Assembly (NCBI RefSeq): GCF_024722015.1
Contig: NZ_JANQBD010000001.1
Coordinates: forward strand, 558,001 to 622,000
Source: Paenibacillus radicis (ex Xue et al. 2023)
Lineage (GTDB): Bacteria > Bacillota > Bacilli > Paenibacillales > NBRC-103111
Direction of reading: 5' to 3'
Length of the DNA: 64,000 nt
In this document: positions 1 to 8,710 of the stretch, piece after piece
How positions within the stretch are numbered: position 1 is the first letter of the stretch
Layout: every line of letters begins with the position of its first letter
Translations under genes and position numbers: made by a program
The notes under the pieces: model-generated
What the model saw: only the letters and a program-made list of their open reading frames with translations
Told to the model about the DNA's origin: nothing
The model's database searches: none

Positions 1-849
1 CTTGAACAACTCATAGAGGTCAGGTACCTTATTGCCCGCAGTGCCGGGAACGGTATAAGGCGCTTTAGCTTGCTGAGTCACCCATTCCAGTTTTTTCACA
101 TTGCCTGGTGTGTTAAAAGTAACTTTATTGCGTTCCTTATTGGTATACTCATCTCCGTCCGCATAAATAAAACCGTCTATCATTTTGTCGTTGGTTATTT
201 CGCTTGCCGCAAGACCAAAGCCGTATACGCCGTTTCCAAGCTTGCCGATGGCTTCTGCTGCTTTTGCAAACGAATCTTTTGACCATGCTTTTGTTTTCGC
301 ATCGGGAAGAAGGTTCTGTACGCCTGCCTTGACGAATAAATCCTTATTAAGCATAATCACTTCGCTGCGAATTTCCATTAAGATGAGGCCTATTTTTCCA
401 TCTATGTTCATCAAAGCCTTGGCACTATCCAGATATTCCTTATAATTATAGTCATCCGTCATATATGAATCGAGTTCGGCCGTTATGCCTCGAACATACA
501 GAGGACCGAGTCGATTAATAGCGTCAACATACACGTCCGGAAACGAATCTGAAGCAATGGCCACGTTTATCTTTTCATCCACCGAGGTAGCCGGAACGAT
601 CCCATAATTAATCGTTACGTGAGGGGCGACCTTCTTATATTCAGTTATGACCTGCTTAATATCATTTTCTTCCACGAAGCCGAGCGAAGGATTAACCCAC
701 CATTCGAGCGTCACGGGATTGGGGCTGCCCTTCTCCCCCGATTTCGAACTCTCCGAGGGCGTACTGCCCGGGGTACAACCGCTTAACATAAGAATTATTA
801 TGACGCTAAGCAAGTAGATACTTTTTCCTTTTTTCCTCATTCCGAACAC
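1..849 (-). CDS. Extracellular solute-binding lipoprotein, sugar ABC importer (3' end beyond window)
   Basis: This is a partial gene on the minus strand that runs off the left edge, with 283 codons visible. The N-terminus has basic residues, a hydrophobic segment and the lipobox LSGC about residue 25, so it is a secreted lipoprotein. The body has solute-binding family 1 features (EWWVNP, ASDSFPDVYVD, a LNKDLF motif). I place the start at GTG 847-849 rather than ATG 838-840, because the ribosome binding site AAAGGAGGT (858-866) is 8 nt from the GTG but 17 nt from the ATG. It probably delivers a sugar to permeases lying to the left. The membrane-bound AraC regulator just upstream is its likely regulator. 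The substrate cannot be told from the sequence. Confidence 0.85.
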   Translation of the reverse strand, partial: MFGMRKKGKSIYLLSVIIILMLSGCTPGSTPSESSKSGEKGSPNPVTLEWWVNPSLGFVEENDIKQVITEYKKVAPHVTINYGIVPATSVDEKINVAIASDSFPDVYVDAINRLGPLYVRGITAELDSYMTDDYNYKEYLDSAKALMNIDGKIGLILMEIRSEVIMLNKDLFVKAGVQNLLPDAKTKAWSKDSFAKAAEAIGKLGNGVYGFGLAASEITNDKMIDGFIYADGDEYTNKERNKVTFNTPGNVKKLEWVTQQAKAPYTVPGTAGNKVPDLYELFK

Positions 850-1158
850 AGATGAAACCTCCTTTAGTTTTACTAGTGTTTCTTGACCATCAGCCCAAGA
901 ACGGACCAAGCTTAAAAAGCAACTTATAGCAATAAGAACGTGGCATACAAATACCGGTCCTTAATTGCTTTCATTGCTGAGCTGCTCCTCCTCCTTTACA
1001 TTTGAATGCCCTCATTGTAAGACAAGCGCAAACGTAAAGGATACAAGTAAAACGGACACTTTTGTTATACATTTCCCCTTTTTCTGGGATGTTTCATTTG
1101 TCTACATGTAACAAAAATCCACTGTAATACTGTTTATTGCTTATCAGAGCAAGCTGCA
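850..1158. promoter_or_regulatory. Intergenic region with the promoter of the partial lipoprotein gene
   Basis: No gene is seen in these 309 bases. On the minus strand a TACAAT -10-like hexamer lies at 1014-1019 without a good -35, which would fit a promoter needing an activator such as the adjacent AraC protein. I saw no clear terminator for the regulator gene at 1159. Confidence 0.35.
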
Positions 1159-3504
1159 TTACTCATCATTCTTCGGCTTAGCTATCGATTTGGCTTTTCT
1201 GTATTCAACCGGAGTAACGCCTTCATATTTTTTAAATAAGCGGATAAAGGTCGTCCGATTATAAATTCCGATTTCCGCGGCAATATCACTGACATTCGAA
1301 CGGGTGGTTTCGAGCAATTCCTTCGCTCTCGTTATGCGCAGCTGCTGGATATAATCCGTAATGTTAATTCCGGTTTTCTCTTTAAAGATACGGGATAAAT
1401 ATTTAGCGGATATCCCCATATCGCCCGCAATTTTTTCTAAATATAAATCATGCTGGTATCCGGCCCCGATATACTGCAATACCATAGTAATTAAATGTCC
1501 TGGGTTATTTTCGTTCCGTACAGCAGTGATTTCGACCAAGCGGGCCACAAACAGGAAGAGCAGCTCCTTCTTTTCCTGCAAGTCAATAGATGTATTTCTA
1601 CGGTGAATCAGCGACCCGTAATCTTCCTCCATCAAGCGGTCCATCTCTATGCCGGATTCAAACGCGAACCGCAAGCATGTATGGTAAATCTCCTCTAACA
1701 GCAATGCCAAGAAGGGATGCGAGATCCCTTTCTCTATATTGTTCTGAACGGTTTCCTCGATTAAGCGAACCGCTTGATCCAAATCCCTCAATTTCAGGAA
1801 ATTAATCAGCTTGTTCTCCTCGGAAGCAGGATAGAAATATTTGTGATGAATCTGTCTGCCGGTAATATCCAAAATACCGGTTTCTTCCGAATTTACGTCC
1901 TGGTCGAGCATTGTCATTGCTTCATAAAACGTCTTGTGCATAGCTTCCAACTGGTCATAACGTTTGCCAATCCCAATGCGTACACTGCAATAGCGGAAAT
2001 CATACTCAAATGTATGAAGAACTATAGACAGAGCTTTACGCAATTGATCTTCATCTTTCTCTTCCATCTTAACGACAGCTACGTATAAACGGGGCTTATA
2101 TTCGATCACATAAGTGGGCAAAAAACCGTTCATCAATCCGGCAATCAAATTTTTCAGTTTACTAATAATAATTAACCGGTCCACATCTTGAATTTCATCG
2201 TAAAACAGCTCTTTAAATGTAAATTTAAAATTACAGCATACATACCCTCCGGCTGCTCCTTTAAACATTTCAGCAATCGGGTGATTCGTATACTCCCCAT
2301 CGCTCGGGACGTTTCCGGTGAGCAGCTGGTAAATGGATTGGTCCAGAAACTCCTCCGAATTTCGTTTCAATTGATTCTGAAAAGCCATGTTATTTTCTAA
2401 TAATTGACGTACTCCATGGTTGATGAAATCCATCTCATTTCTTACCGTTTCGATGGAATCAGCGGTATCGTTGCCATTCGGATTATGCTCCAAAATATCG
2501 CGGATCCTTTTGATCGGTGTATACAAATTTTTGCTGAAAATAAATGAGAAAGCGATACCAATAGCCGCCAGCACAATACAAATGGAAATGATTAAAGAAA
2601 AAATCCGCCCGGCCAGAAGCCTGAATTCACTTTCAGGAGTAATTGCAAAATAGTACCACCCATACCTGTCCGATTTATCTATGTTCATGACATACAGCTG
2701 ATTTGCTATATGGATTTCACTTGTTTTCCGGCCTTCCTTGGCTTCCTGGAAAAGTGCGGATATCACATCTTCACTGATCAGTTCAGGGCTGCCGTTCAAT
2801 ATAATATTTTGCTGGCCGTCAATGACTGCAAAGCGGGAAGTTGTAAAGATAGCATTGTTTACTAATATACGCTCGATCATATCCAGCGGAATATTGATGA
2901 CCAGGTTTGCTTGATGACTGCCTACATGGTTAACTGTTATAAATGGAACGACCTTACGTTTGTTTGTGCTTACGAAAGTCGGGGGAAGTATTTCAAACTG
3001 CCGATGGGTCGTTTCCAGACGCTTCTCCCAAAATTCCTTGGGATACTCTGCATATTGGTAGGTCTTATTAAAGAAAAGCGAAAAGTCCTCAATCCCCCCG
3101 GCTGTAAACACCTTTTCCTTATCAATCATCACAAACATGTTCACGATATATTCAATAGCAATATTAGAATAATTAGCTATGATTTTGCTAATAAGCGGTA
3201 ATTCGGCACGGTTACTCCATGCATATAAATCTTCCGGCAGCATGATGCGCTGTATCGTCGGATCGTAAAATAAACTGATGCCGGCTTTTTGTGCTGTATG
3301 AAGATTAGTATCGATTGTAGATACCGACGTTTTTAAAGTGGAAGCGATTTTTTCATTCAATTGATTTCTTTGCGCATGGTAAAACTGAAAATAAAAAACA
3401 ATGCCGATAACGACAATAGGTATAAGCAAAGAAAGAAAATAAGCCAGGATTTTGAAGAAAAGTTTATTTTCCCGAAGCGGAAATGAAAATGTCCATCGAT
3501 TCAT
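1159..3504 (-). CDS. Membrane-anchored AraC-family transcriptional regulator
   Basis: The protein has about 781 residues. It starts with a membrane segment (ILAYFLSLLIPIVVIGIVF, about residues 20-40), then an extracytoplasmic sensor region of about 250 residues, a second membrane segment (about 290-315), a HAMP-like stretch, a middle domain and a C-terminal double helix-turn-helix of the AraC type (DMGISAKYLSRIFKEKTG, then DIAAEIGIYNRTTFIRLFKK). This is the one-component sensor-regulator design common in Paenibacillus, where an extracellular sugar signal activates the neighbouring ABC importer. The ATG at 3504 was chosen because GGAGGT (3509-3514) precedes it by 4 nt; an ATG seven codons upstream lacks a site. 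The target is probably the lipoprotein gene downstream. Confidence 0.9.
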   Translation of the reverse strand: MNRWTFSFPLRENKLFFKILAYFLSLLIPIVVIGIVFYFQFYHAQRNQLNEKIASTLKTSVSTIDTNLHTAQKAGISLFYDPTIQRIMLPEDLYAWSNRAELPLISKIIANYSNIAIEYIVNMFVMIDKEKVFTAGGIEDFSLFFNKTYQYAEYPKEFWEKRLETTHRQFEILPPTFVSTNKRKVVPFITVNHVGSHQANLVINIPLDMIERILVNNAIFTTSRFAVIDGQQNIILNGSPELISEDVISALFQEAKEGRKTSEIHIANQLYVMNIDKSDRYGWYYFAITPESEFRLLAGRIFSLIISICIVLAAIGIAFSFIFSKNLYTPIKRIRDILEHNPNGNDTADSIETVRNEMDFINHGVRQLLENNMAFQNQLKRNSEEFLDQSIYQLLTGNVPSDGEYTNHPIAEMFKGAAGGYVCCNFKFTFKELFYDEIQDVDRLIIISKLKNLIAGLMNGFLPTYVIEYKPRLYVAVVKMEEKDEDQLRKALSIVLHTFEYDFRYCSVRIGIGKRYDQLEAMHKTFYEAMTMLDQDVNSEETGILDITGRQIHHKYFYPASEENKLINFLKLRDLDQAVRLIEETVQNNIEKGISHPFLALLLEEIYHTCLRFAFESGIEMDRLMEEDYGSLIHRRNTSIDLQEKKELLFLFVARLVEITAVRNENNPGHLITMVLQYIGAGYQHDLYLEKIAGDMGISAKYLSRIFKEKTGINITDYIQQLRITRAKELLETTRSNVSDIAAEIGIYNRTTFIRLFKKYEGVTPVEYRKAKSIAKPKNDE

Positions 3505-3675
3505 TAGTACCTCCAGTAGTAACACAGTTTACGGAATCGGGAAGGCTGAACTTCCTCGCTCATTCGCCTTTAACATATCGTATCGATTCGTGAAAGTAAA
3601 CAAACAAATAGGGGAAATATGTTACATATTTCCCCTTCCACAATTCAAAACGGACAGTGTAATTTTTCCGGGCTA

Positions 3676-3747
3676 TCAGGAGAGCTTCGCTAATCGCTTA
3701 ACTCCTATCCAACCTCCGTCCACTCCCAGCAAGGTTCCATGCGCTGT
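3676..3747 (-). pseudogene. C-terminal remnant of a second SDR dehydrogenase
   Basis: The minus strand reads AHGTLLGVDGGWIGVK before a stop at 3676, closely matching the C-terminus of the intact SDR just upstream (VHGHLLAVDGGWLGR). The frame meets a stop codon immediately before the conserved part, so only about 22 codons remain. It is best read as the relic of a duplicated or replaced SDR gene. The residue matches are seen directly; the history is inferred. Confidence 0.6.
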
Positions 3748-3784
3748 TCACCCAAAAGTTGTGTGATGGCTAAAACCTAAAATC

Positions 3785-3828
3785 GGGTTATCCCTCAAGT
3801 AATTGTTAAACCGCTTGGAGGATAACCC
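3785..3828 (-). terminator. Hairpin, probable terminator of the dehydrogenase operon
   Basis: GGGTTATCCCTCAAG pairs with CTTGGAGGATAACCC (two mismatches) around a 14-nt loop. On the minus strand the stem is followed by a moderately U-rich stretch (GATTTTAGGTTTTAG). It lies 91 nt past the SDR stop codon. Confidence 0.5.
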
Positions 3829-3918
3829 TAATAACGTATGTGGTTTAAATCAGCTCAGACTTTTAAAGGAATCTCTGAACTATAACGGTAACCTCTGCTC
3901 TATCCGCTGATTACAGCT

Positions 3919-4680
3919 TTAACGTCCCAGCCATCCTCCATCCACTGCCAGCAGGTGGCCATGAACGTAATTGGATGCCTCTGATGCCAGATACACCACC
4001 GTTCCTTTAAAATCGTCAGGGTTCCCCCAGCGTTCCGCCGGAATCCGATTCAGTATTTGAGTGCTGCGCACAGGATCATTGATCAGCGCGGTATTCATAT
4101 CCGTAGCAATGTAGCCGGGAACAATTGCATTTACGTTCACATGATGCTTGGCCCATTCATTCGCCAGAGCTTTGGTCAGTTGGGCTACGCCACCCTTGGC
4201 TGCAGCATAGGCTGGAACGGTAATTCCACCTTGGTACGATAGTAAGGATGCTGTATTAATAATCTTCCCTTTGCCTCTTGGAACCATATAACGCCCGGCT
4301 TCCTGGCATAATAGCCAAACTACCTTCAGATTAATTTGCAGCACATCATCCCAATCGGATTCCAAAAAATCAACAGACGGTGATCGGCGTTGAATTCCGG
4401 CATTATTGACCAATATATCTATGGTACCAAACTGATCTATCACATTCGGAATGGCAGCCTTCACCTGCGCTGTGTTTTCTAAATCACAAGGAATAATCGC
4501 GCATTTTCTACCAAGATTTTCGATCTGCTCCTTCAGCTCCATTTGATCGGGTGATCTCTGGAGCAGGGCAATATCCGCACCAGCTTCTGCAAGCGCCATA
4601 GCCATAGAACGCCCGATTCCTCTTGTAGCCCCTGATATTGCAGCTACCTTGCCTTCCAGGTCAAATAAATGATGTCCCAT
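3919..4680 (-). CDS. SDR-family oxidoreductase, gluconate 5-dehydrogenase / KduD-like
   Basis: This is a 253-residue classical short-chain dehydrogenase. It has the cofactor glycine motif GATRGIG (about residues 17-23), NNAG (about 93), the catalytic Ser and YAAAKGG (about 155-161), and the C-terminal VDGGWLGR typical of gluconate 5-dehydrogenase and 2-dehydro-3-deoxygluconate 5-dehydrogenase relatives. It should interconvert a sugar acid and its keto form with NAD(P). The start at 4680 is supported by AAGGAGA upstream; a longer frame would run into the preceding gene. It is the last gene of a three-gene operon with a zinc dehydrogenase and a D-2-hydroxyacid dehydrogenase. The exact substrate is inferred. 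Confidence 0.88.
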   Translation of the reverse strand: MGHHLFDLEGKVAAISGATRGIGRSMAMALAEAGADIALLQRSPDQMELKEQIENLGRKCAIIPCDLENTAQVKAAIPNVIDQFGTIDILVNNAGIQRRSPSVDFLESDWDDVLQINLKVVWLLCQEAGRYMVPRGKGKIINTASLLSYQGGITVPAYAAAKGGVAQLTKALANEWAKHHVNVNAIVPGYIATDMNTALINDPVRSTQILNRIPAERWGNPDDFKGTVVYLASEASNYVHGHLLAVDGGWLGR

Positions 4681-4699
4681 ATTTATAGTCTCCTTTTTA

Positions 4700-5719
4700 T
4701 TATGGATGAAATAACACTTTGAGTGAAACATCTGGGTTAGACATAAATTGAAACCCCTCCTCAATGCGGTCAAGCGGGAGGTCATGAGAAATAAACGAAG
4801 ATACATCAATCGCTCCATTGTGCATTAGCCGGATTGCCTTGGCAAAATCACCCTTGCTGTAGCATCTTGTTGTCGTTAATGAGATCTCTCTAAAATGCAT
4901 GGCCGCCAGATCAATCATAGGAGGCTGCTTGTATACGCTAACAACGACAACTTGTCCTTGAGTTCTTACCGTTTCAATCATTTGCTTAGCTGTAATTTGG
5001 TTGCCTGCCACCTCAAAAACAACATCTGCGCCATTCCCACCCGTTCGTTTTAACACATCCTCGGTAATGTTTACATCCTTGGCATTAAGGGGAGTTAATC
5101 CTAGCTGCTTTGCTTTTTCCAAACGATATTCACTGATATCTGAAATTATAACCTCGCTTGCTCCTGCGTGCTTGGCTATCGCCCCAATTAGCAGACCGAT
5201 CGGACCGGCACCTAAAATTACGACGCTGTCCCCTATTTTGAGATTGGAACGACGGACGGTATGAACAGCTACAGCTACAGGTTCAGCAAGGGCCGCATGG
5301 GCATCCGATAATCCTTCGGGAATCAGGTGAAGTCTGTCTAAGGGAACCGCTGCATATTCTGCAAAACCGCCATGCTTATCAATGCCAATGAGCTTTAATG
5401 TTTTACATACATGATGCTCGCCTGCCATACAAGCTGCACAAGTACCACAGCTAAGTGTAGGTTCAACAACGACACGGTTGCCTACTGCAAAGGATGATTC
5501 ACCATTTATCCTCTCAATCACGCCGGAAAATTCATGTCCCATGGCTAGTGGCGCTTGAGCCCTTGGATGCTTGCCGGAATAAATCATCATATCTGTGCCG
5601 CAAATACCTGCATAGGCAACCTTGATCAGCGCTTCTCCCGGCTGCAAGTCGGGTATTTCGATTTGACCGACCATTACCTGCTTCTCCGAAATATATAATC
5701 CTGCTTTCATAACAGCCAT
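4700..5719 (-). CDS. Zinc-dependent MDR-family sugar/polyol dehydrogenase
   Basis: This 339-residue medium-chain dehydrogenase has the catalytic zinc ligands (GICGTD about residue 40, GHE about residue 61), a structural zinc cluster (CGTCAACMAGEHHVC, about 97-111) and the Rossmann motif GAGPIG (about 171). The closest known types are sorbitol, L-idonate 5- and threonine dehydrogenases. The SDR gene follows after 19 nt, and an IdnD plus IdnO pairing is known for L-idonate catabolism, so oxidation of an aldonic acid at C5 is a reasonable inference. The start is ATG 5719 with an AAGGGAG site upstream. Confidence 0.88.
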   Translation of the reverse strand: MAVMKAGLYISEKQVMVGQIEIPDLQPGEALIKVAYAGICGTDMMIYSGKHPRAQAPLAMGHEFSGVIERINGESSFAVGNRVVVEPTLSCGTCAACMAGEHHVCKTLKLIGIDKHGGFAEYAAVPLDRLHLIPEGLSDAHAALAEPVAVAVHTVRRSNLKIGDSVVILGAGPIGLLIGAIAKHAGASEVIISDISEYRLEKAKQLGLTPLNAKDVNITEDVLKRTGGNGADVVFEVAGNQITAKQMIETVRTQGQVVVVSVYKQPPMIDLAAMHFREISLTTTRCYSKGDFAKAIRLMHNGAIDVSSFISHDLPLDRIEEGFQFMSNPDVSLKVLFHP

Positions 5720-5752
5720 TTAGGTACGCTCCCTTATAATCATATTTATTTG

Positions 5753-6727
5753 CTATACAAAATTAACGGATGTATTTACGCAGGCTGGAAGTTTTTTTCT
5801 ATCAAGCCCTGCCAATAAATTATCTGCTGCTAAATTCGCCATTCGATTTCTTGTCTCGAACGTCGCACTGCCTACATGTGGGGTTATTAATATATTCGAA
5901 AGACTGAGCAAAGGGTGATCCCCGGAAATGGGTTCCGGATCTGTGACGTCAAGTGCGGCGTAAGCAATTTGTTTATTTCTTAATGCCTCATAAAGCGCAT
6001 CGGTATTCACTACAGGGCCACGGGAAGCGTTGATAAAATAGGCGGATGATTTCATCTTGGCAAACGCCTCGGTTCCGAACAGCCCCCGGCTTTGATTAGA
6101 TAACGGAACCAGGACAATAATAAAATCTGCCTCGTGCAGCAAGTCATCGAATCCGACATATCTCGCTTGCAATAACTCATCATCCTTTCGCTGAGAGCGA
6201 TTATGATAAATAATGTTCAGCCCGCAAGCCTTGGCTCTCCTAGCCACAGCGCAACCGATGTCCCCCATACCAACGATACCGAGAGTTTTCCCGAACAGGT
6301 CAACGCCAAACGGAATTCCGCTGCCGCTTTTCCAATTTCCGGATCTTACATGGTCCCATCCTTCATGAATTCGACGAGCTGCTGCCAGTAACAACGCAAA
6401 AGTTAAATCAGCTGTTGCCTCAACAAGCACACCTGGCGTATTGCCAAAGGGTACTCCCCTCTCGGTACAAGCATCGATGTCTATATTGTCATATCCTACT
6501 GATGCTTGAGCTACAACTCGTAATTGAGGAGCAGCAGCCAACAATTCCGCGTCTACTTTGACATCACCTGTACTGAACAAGCCTTCCGCTTCCTTTAACC
6601 ATTCAAGTAATAAAGCCCGGGGGATCGGATTGGCTTCTTTCCAAACTTTTACTTCACATTGTTCTTCAATTTTCTCCAAAGCGGAAGGCCATGTTTGTCC
6701 TGTCAAAACCACTTTAAATTTACCCAT
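5753..6727 (-). CDS. D-isomer specific 2-hydroxyacid dehydrogenase (2-ketoaldonate/glyoxylate reductase-like)
   Basis: The protein has 324 residues with the family layout: GMGDIG nucleotide-binding motif (about 153-158), catalytic Arg in NASRGPVV, Glu in VTDPEPI and His in ITPHVGSA. Length and motifs fit the glyoxylate/hydroxypyruvate/2-ketogluconate reductase branch. As first gene of the operon it may reduce 2-ketogluconate or a similar ketoaldonate so that the following dehydrogenases can process it. The GntR gene lies upstream in the same orientation, with an operator between them. The substrate is inferred from context. Confidence 0.88.
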   Translation of the reverse strand: MGKFKVVLTGQTWPSALEKIEEQCEVKVWKEANPIPRALLLEWLKEAEGLFSTGDVKVDAELLAAAPQLRVVAQASVGYDNIDIDACTERGVPFGNTPGVLVEATADLTFALLLAAARRIHEGWDHVRSGNWKSGSGIPFGVDLFGKTLGIVGMGDIGCAVARRAKACGLNIIYHNRSQRKDDELLQARYVGFDDLLHEADFIIVLVPLSNQSRGLFGTEAFAKMKSSAYFINASRGPVVNTDALYEALRNKQIAYAALDVTDPEPISGDHPLLSLSNILITPHVGSATFETRNRMANLAADNLLAGLDRKKLPACVNTSVNFV

Positions 6728-6833
6728 ATCAGCACCACCCTTTTCAAAACCAAATTAATAACCAAGCAACCGCAACATTAACTATTCGAACGGCCGGCAG
6801 CTGCTAACGAGGATCCTTGATCAACTTGTATAC

Positions 6834-6843
6834 TTGTCGACAA
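6834..6843. promoter_or_regulatory. GntR operator candidate, dehydrogenase operon
   Basis: This is a perfect 10-bp palindrome TTGTCGACAA inside ACTTGTCGACAA, the same core as the site in front of the GntR gene. On the minus strand a TATAAT hexamer (6848-6853) lies just upstream, so the palindrome covers the probable transcription start, as expected for a repressor. Confidence 0.65.
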
Positions 6844-6950
6844 CTTAATTATAAATAAGTTCTTTCTGCTTGTATAGACCCTTTGGTAAAACTTTACTTC
6901 AGGGTAATTAAATTATACGTTCACAGTTATGTGGATACTCTCATGTGGCT

Positions 6951-7625
6951 TCAAAGAAATAAACTCTCATCTACTGTTTTCTTCGTATCCATAAAATGTT
7001 CTTGAACGATCTTTTTAATGTGTGAGCTATCACGTGAAATCAAAGCATCCACTATCCGTTTATGTCGATTGATAAGGGGTTCTATCTCCTGTTTATTTTT
7101 CGAGAATCTCCGCCCGGTCGCCACTAATAAAACCGTCAGTACGACGTATCGTATACTATTCCATAAATGTAGTATCCTCGTGTGCTGGGCCCTTAAAATA
7201 ATAGTCTCGTGAAACAACAAATCATAATAGGCGAATTGTACAGGATCATCGTGGCTTGCAGCCAATTCCATTTTATCAATAATTTGATGCAGTTCTTTGA
7301 CCTTAAGCTCATCATAAGCATCTGATAAGATCTGTAGAGCGAATCCCTCCAGCAAGAAACGAACATCATTCAGTTCTTCCATATCCTTTGGTTTAAGACC
7401 AATTACTATTGCACCCATTCTCTCCATTCGTATTAGCCCCTCATTGGAGAGTGCCTTCAGTGCATCTCGAATCGGAGAACGGCTTGTACCAAACTCTTCA
7501 GCTAATTGGTTTTCTGTTAATATCGCTCCATGTTCAAGCGTTCCATTAATAATACGTAAGCGTAGTTCGCATGAAATTTTCTCACCAAGAGAATCCCCTT
7601 GTAACCATATCGCAGGAAATTGCAA
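6951..7625 (-). CDS. GntR-family transcriptional regulator (FCD subfamily)
   Basis: The protein has an N-terminal winged helix (LAEEFGTSRSPIRDALKAL, about residues 41-59) and an all-helical ligand-binding domain with FCD-type His and Asp residues (FAYYDLLFHETI). FCD-type GntR proteins usually sense sugar acids or other carboxylates. I place the start at TTG 7625, because GAGGTG (7632-7637) is 6 nt upstream; the longer TTG-started frame would begin inside the operator palindrome. The total is 224 residues. It probably represses itself and the downstream dehydrogenase operon through the two TTGTCGACAA sites. Confidence 0.9.
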   Translation of the reverse strand: MQFPAIWLQGDSLGEKISCELRLRIINGTLEHGAILTENQLAEEFGTSRSPIRDALKALSNEGLIRMERMGAIVIGLKPKDMEELNDVRFLLEGFALQILSDAYDELKVKELHQIIDKMELAASHDDPVQFAYYDLLFHETIILRAQHTRILHLWNSIRYVVLTVLLVATGRRFSKNKQEIEPLINRHKRIVDALISRDSSHIKKIVQEHFMDTKKTVDESLFL

Positions 7626-7648
7626 GCATTTCACCTCATTATGTCTAC

Positions 7649-7658
7649 TTGTCGACAA
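7649..7658. promoter_or_regulatory. GntR operator candidate, autoregulatory
   Basis: This second perfect copy of TTGTCGACAA, in the context ACTTGTCGACAA, lies 11 nt upstream of the GntR ribosome binding site. Identity with the site at 6834-6843 points to autoregulation. Confidence 0.65.
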
Positions 7659-7718
7659 TTAGTAGTTATATAATACAAGAAGTTAATAAACGAATCTACT
7701 ACTTTCTGTAATTGGCAA

Positions 7719-8561
7719 TTAGAAACTCCACTGGCTCGGTGAACAGCCAAAATATTTTTTGAAGGCCCGTGAGAAGGAATACAGATCTGAATAGCCTACT
7801 GAAAGTGCAATCTCTGTAATCGATAAGGAGGCTTCACTTAACATGGCAGCGGCCTTATCCATTCGCATACGGAGTACGTATTGCTGAGGTGAAGCTCCGA
7901 GCTCTCTGGAAAATAATGCGGAGAAATGAGAGCGGTGCACCCCGGCTGTCGCAGCCAGCTCCACAATGCTTAGAGGTTCGGCAAAATGCAGCCGCAAGTA
8001 GGCCTCCGCTGTTTTGACCCAGCTTTTGCGCAGCTTTTCTTGGGTATGAAACGGCTCCTCTGGGGGGGCCATCAAGCTTGCAAAAAGCTGCAGCAGCAAA
8101 ATTTGCCTTTGAACAGGCTCCGACTGATCCGTTCGCAGCAATTCGATTATAGCTCGCAGCTGATGCGTTGATGAGCGATTCAATCGATTTCTTGTATAGG
8201 GTGTATTTCTATTAATGCCCAGGCAGGATAACAGTTCAGGAACCTGTCTGCCATCCAGTGTCAGCCAAATCATCTCTAACGCTTCTGAGGCAGGCTGAAT
8301 CCCATAGACATAAGAAATGCCCGGCAGCAGGCAAAATATATCGTGTTTGTGCAGCAGCACCTGTCTTCCCTCGTACTCCAATTGGAGCTTGCCTTTCAGA
8401 ACAAAATGAAAGCCAAAGCAATCGATCACTTTGGGGCCGACGGCATAGTTAGGCTTCGCTCTATTCCTGCCTGCCCTCACCAACCACAGCTCACCCGCCC
8501 GCTCCAGGGCATTCGGCACATTCAGCCAGAGCTCAGCAAACTCATTCGTATATTCCTGCAT
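7719..8561 (-). CDS. AraC-family transcriptional regulator
   Basis: This 280-residue regulator has an N-terminal cupin-like sensing domain (about 20-150) and a C-terminal AraC double helix-turn-helix (about 180-280; AATAGVHRSHFSALFSREL and SVGYSDLYSFSRAFKKYFG). The start at ATG 8561 follows GGGGAGG; upstream ATGs in the longer frame have no site. It is transcribed away from the sulfatase gene, so it probably activates that gene in response to a sugar or sulfated sugar. The ligand is not known. Confidence 0.9.
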   Translation of the reverse strand: MQEYTNEFAELWLNVPNALERAGELWLVRAGRNRAKPNYAVGPKVIDCFGFHFVLKGKLQLEYEGRQVLLHKHDIFCLLPGISYVYGIQPASEALEMIWLTLDGRQVPELLSCLGINRNTPYTRNRLNRSSTHQLRAIIELLRTDQSEPVQRQILLLQLFASLMAPPEEPFHTQEKLRKSWVKTAEAYLRLHFAEPLSIVELAATAGVHRSHFSALFSRELGASPQQYVLRMRMDKAAAMLSEASLSITEIALSVGYSDLYSFSRAFKKYFGCSPSQWSF

Positions 8562-8710
8562 GCTTTTCCTCCCCCCGATTAAATAGGACATGATCCAAAC
8601 ACAACATAATGCCAAATACATTCCAACATTCCTGTATCATATCAGCTCGGATATAATCTGAATATATACGCATTTTTATTTTATCATGATTAGGATTGGA
8701 GTAAAACAAT

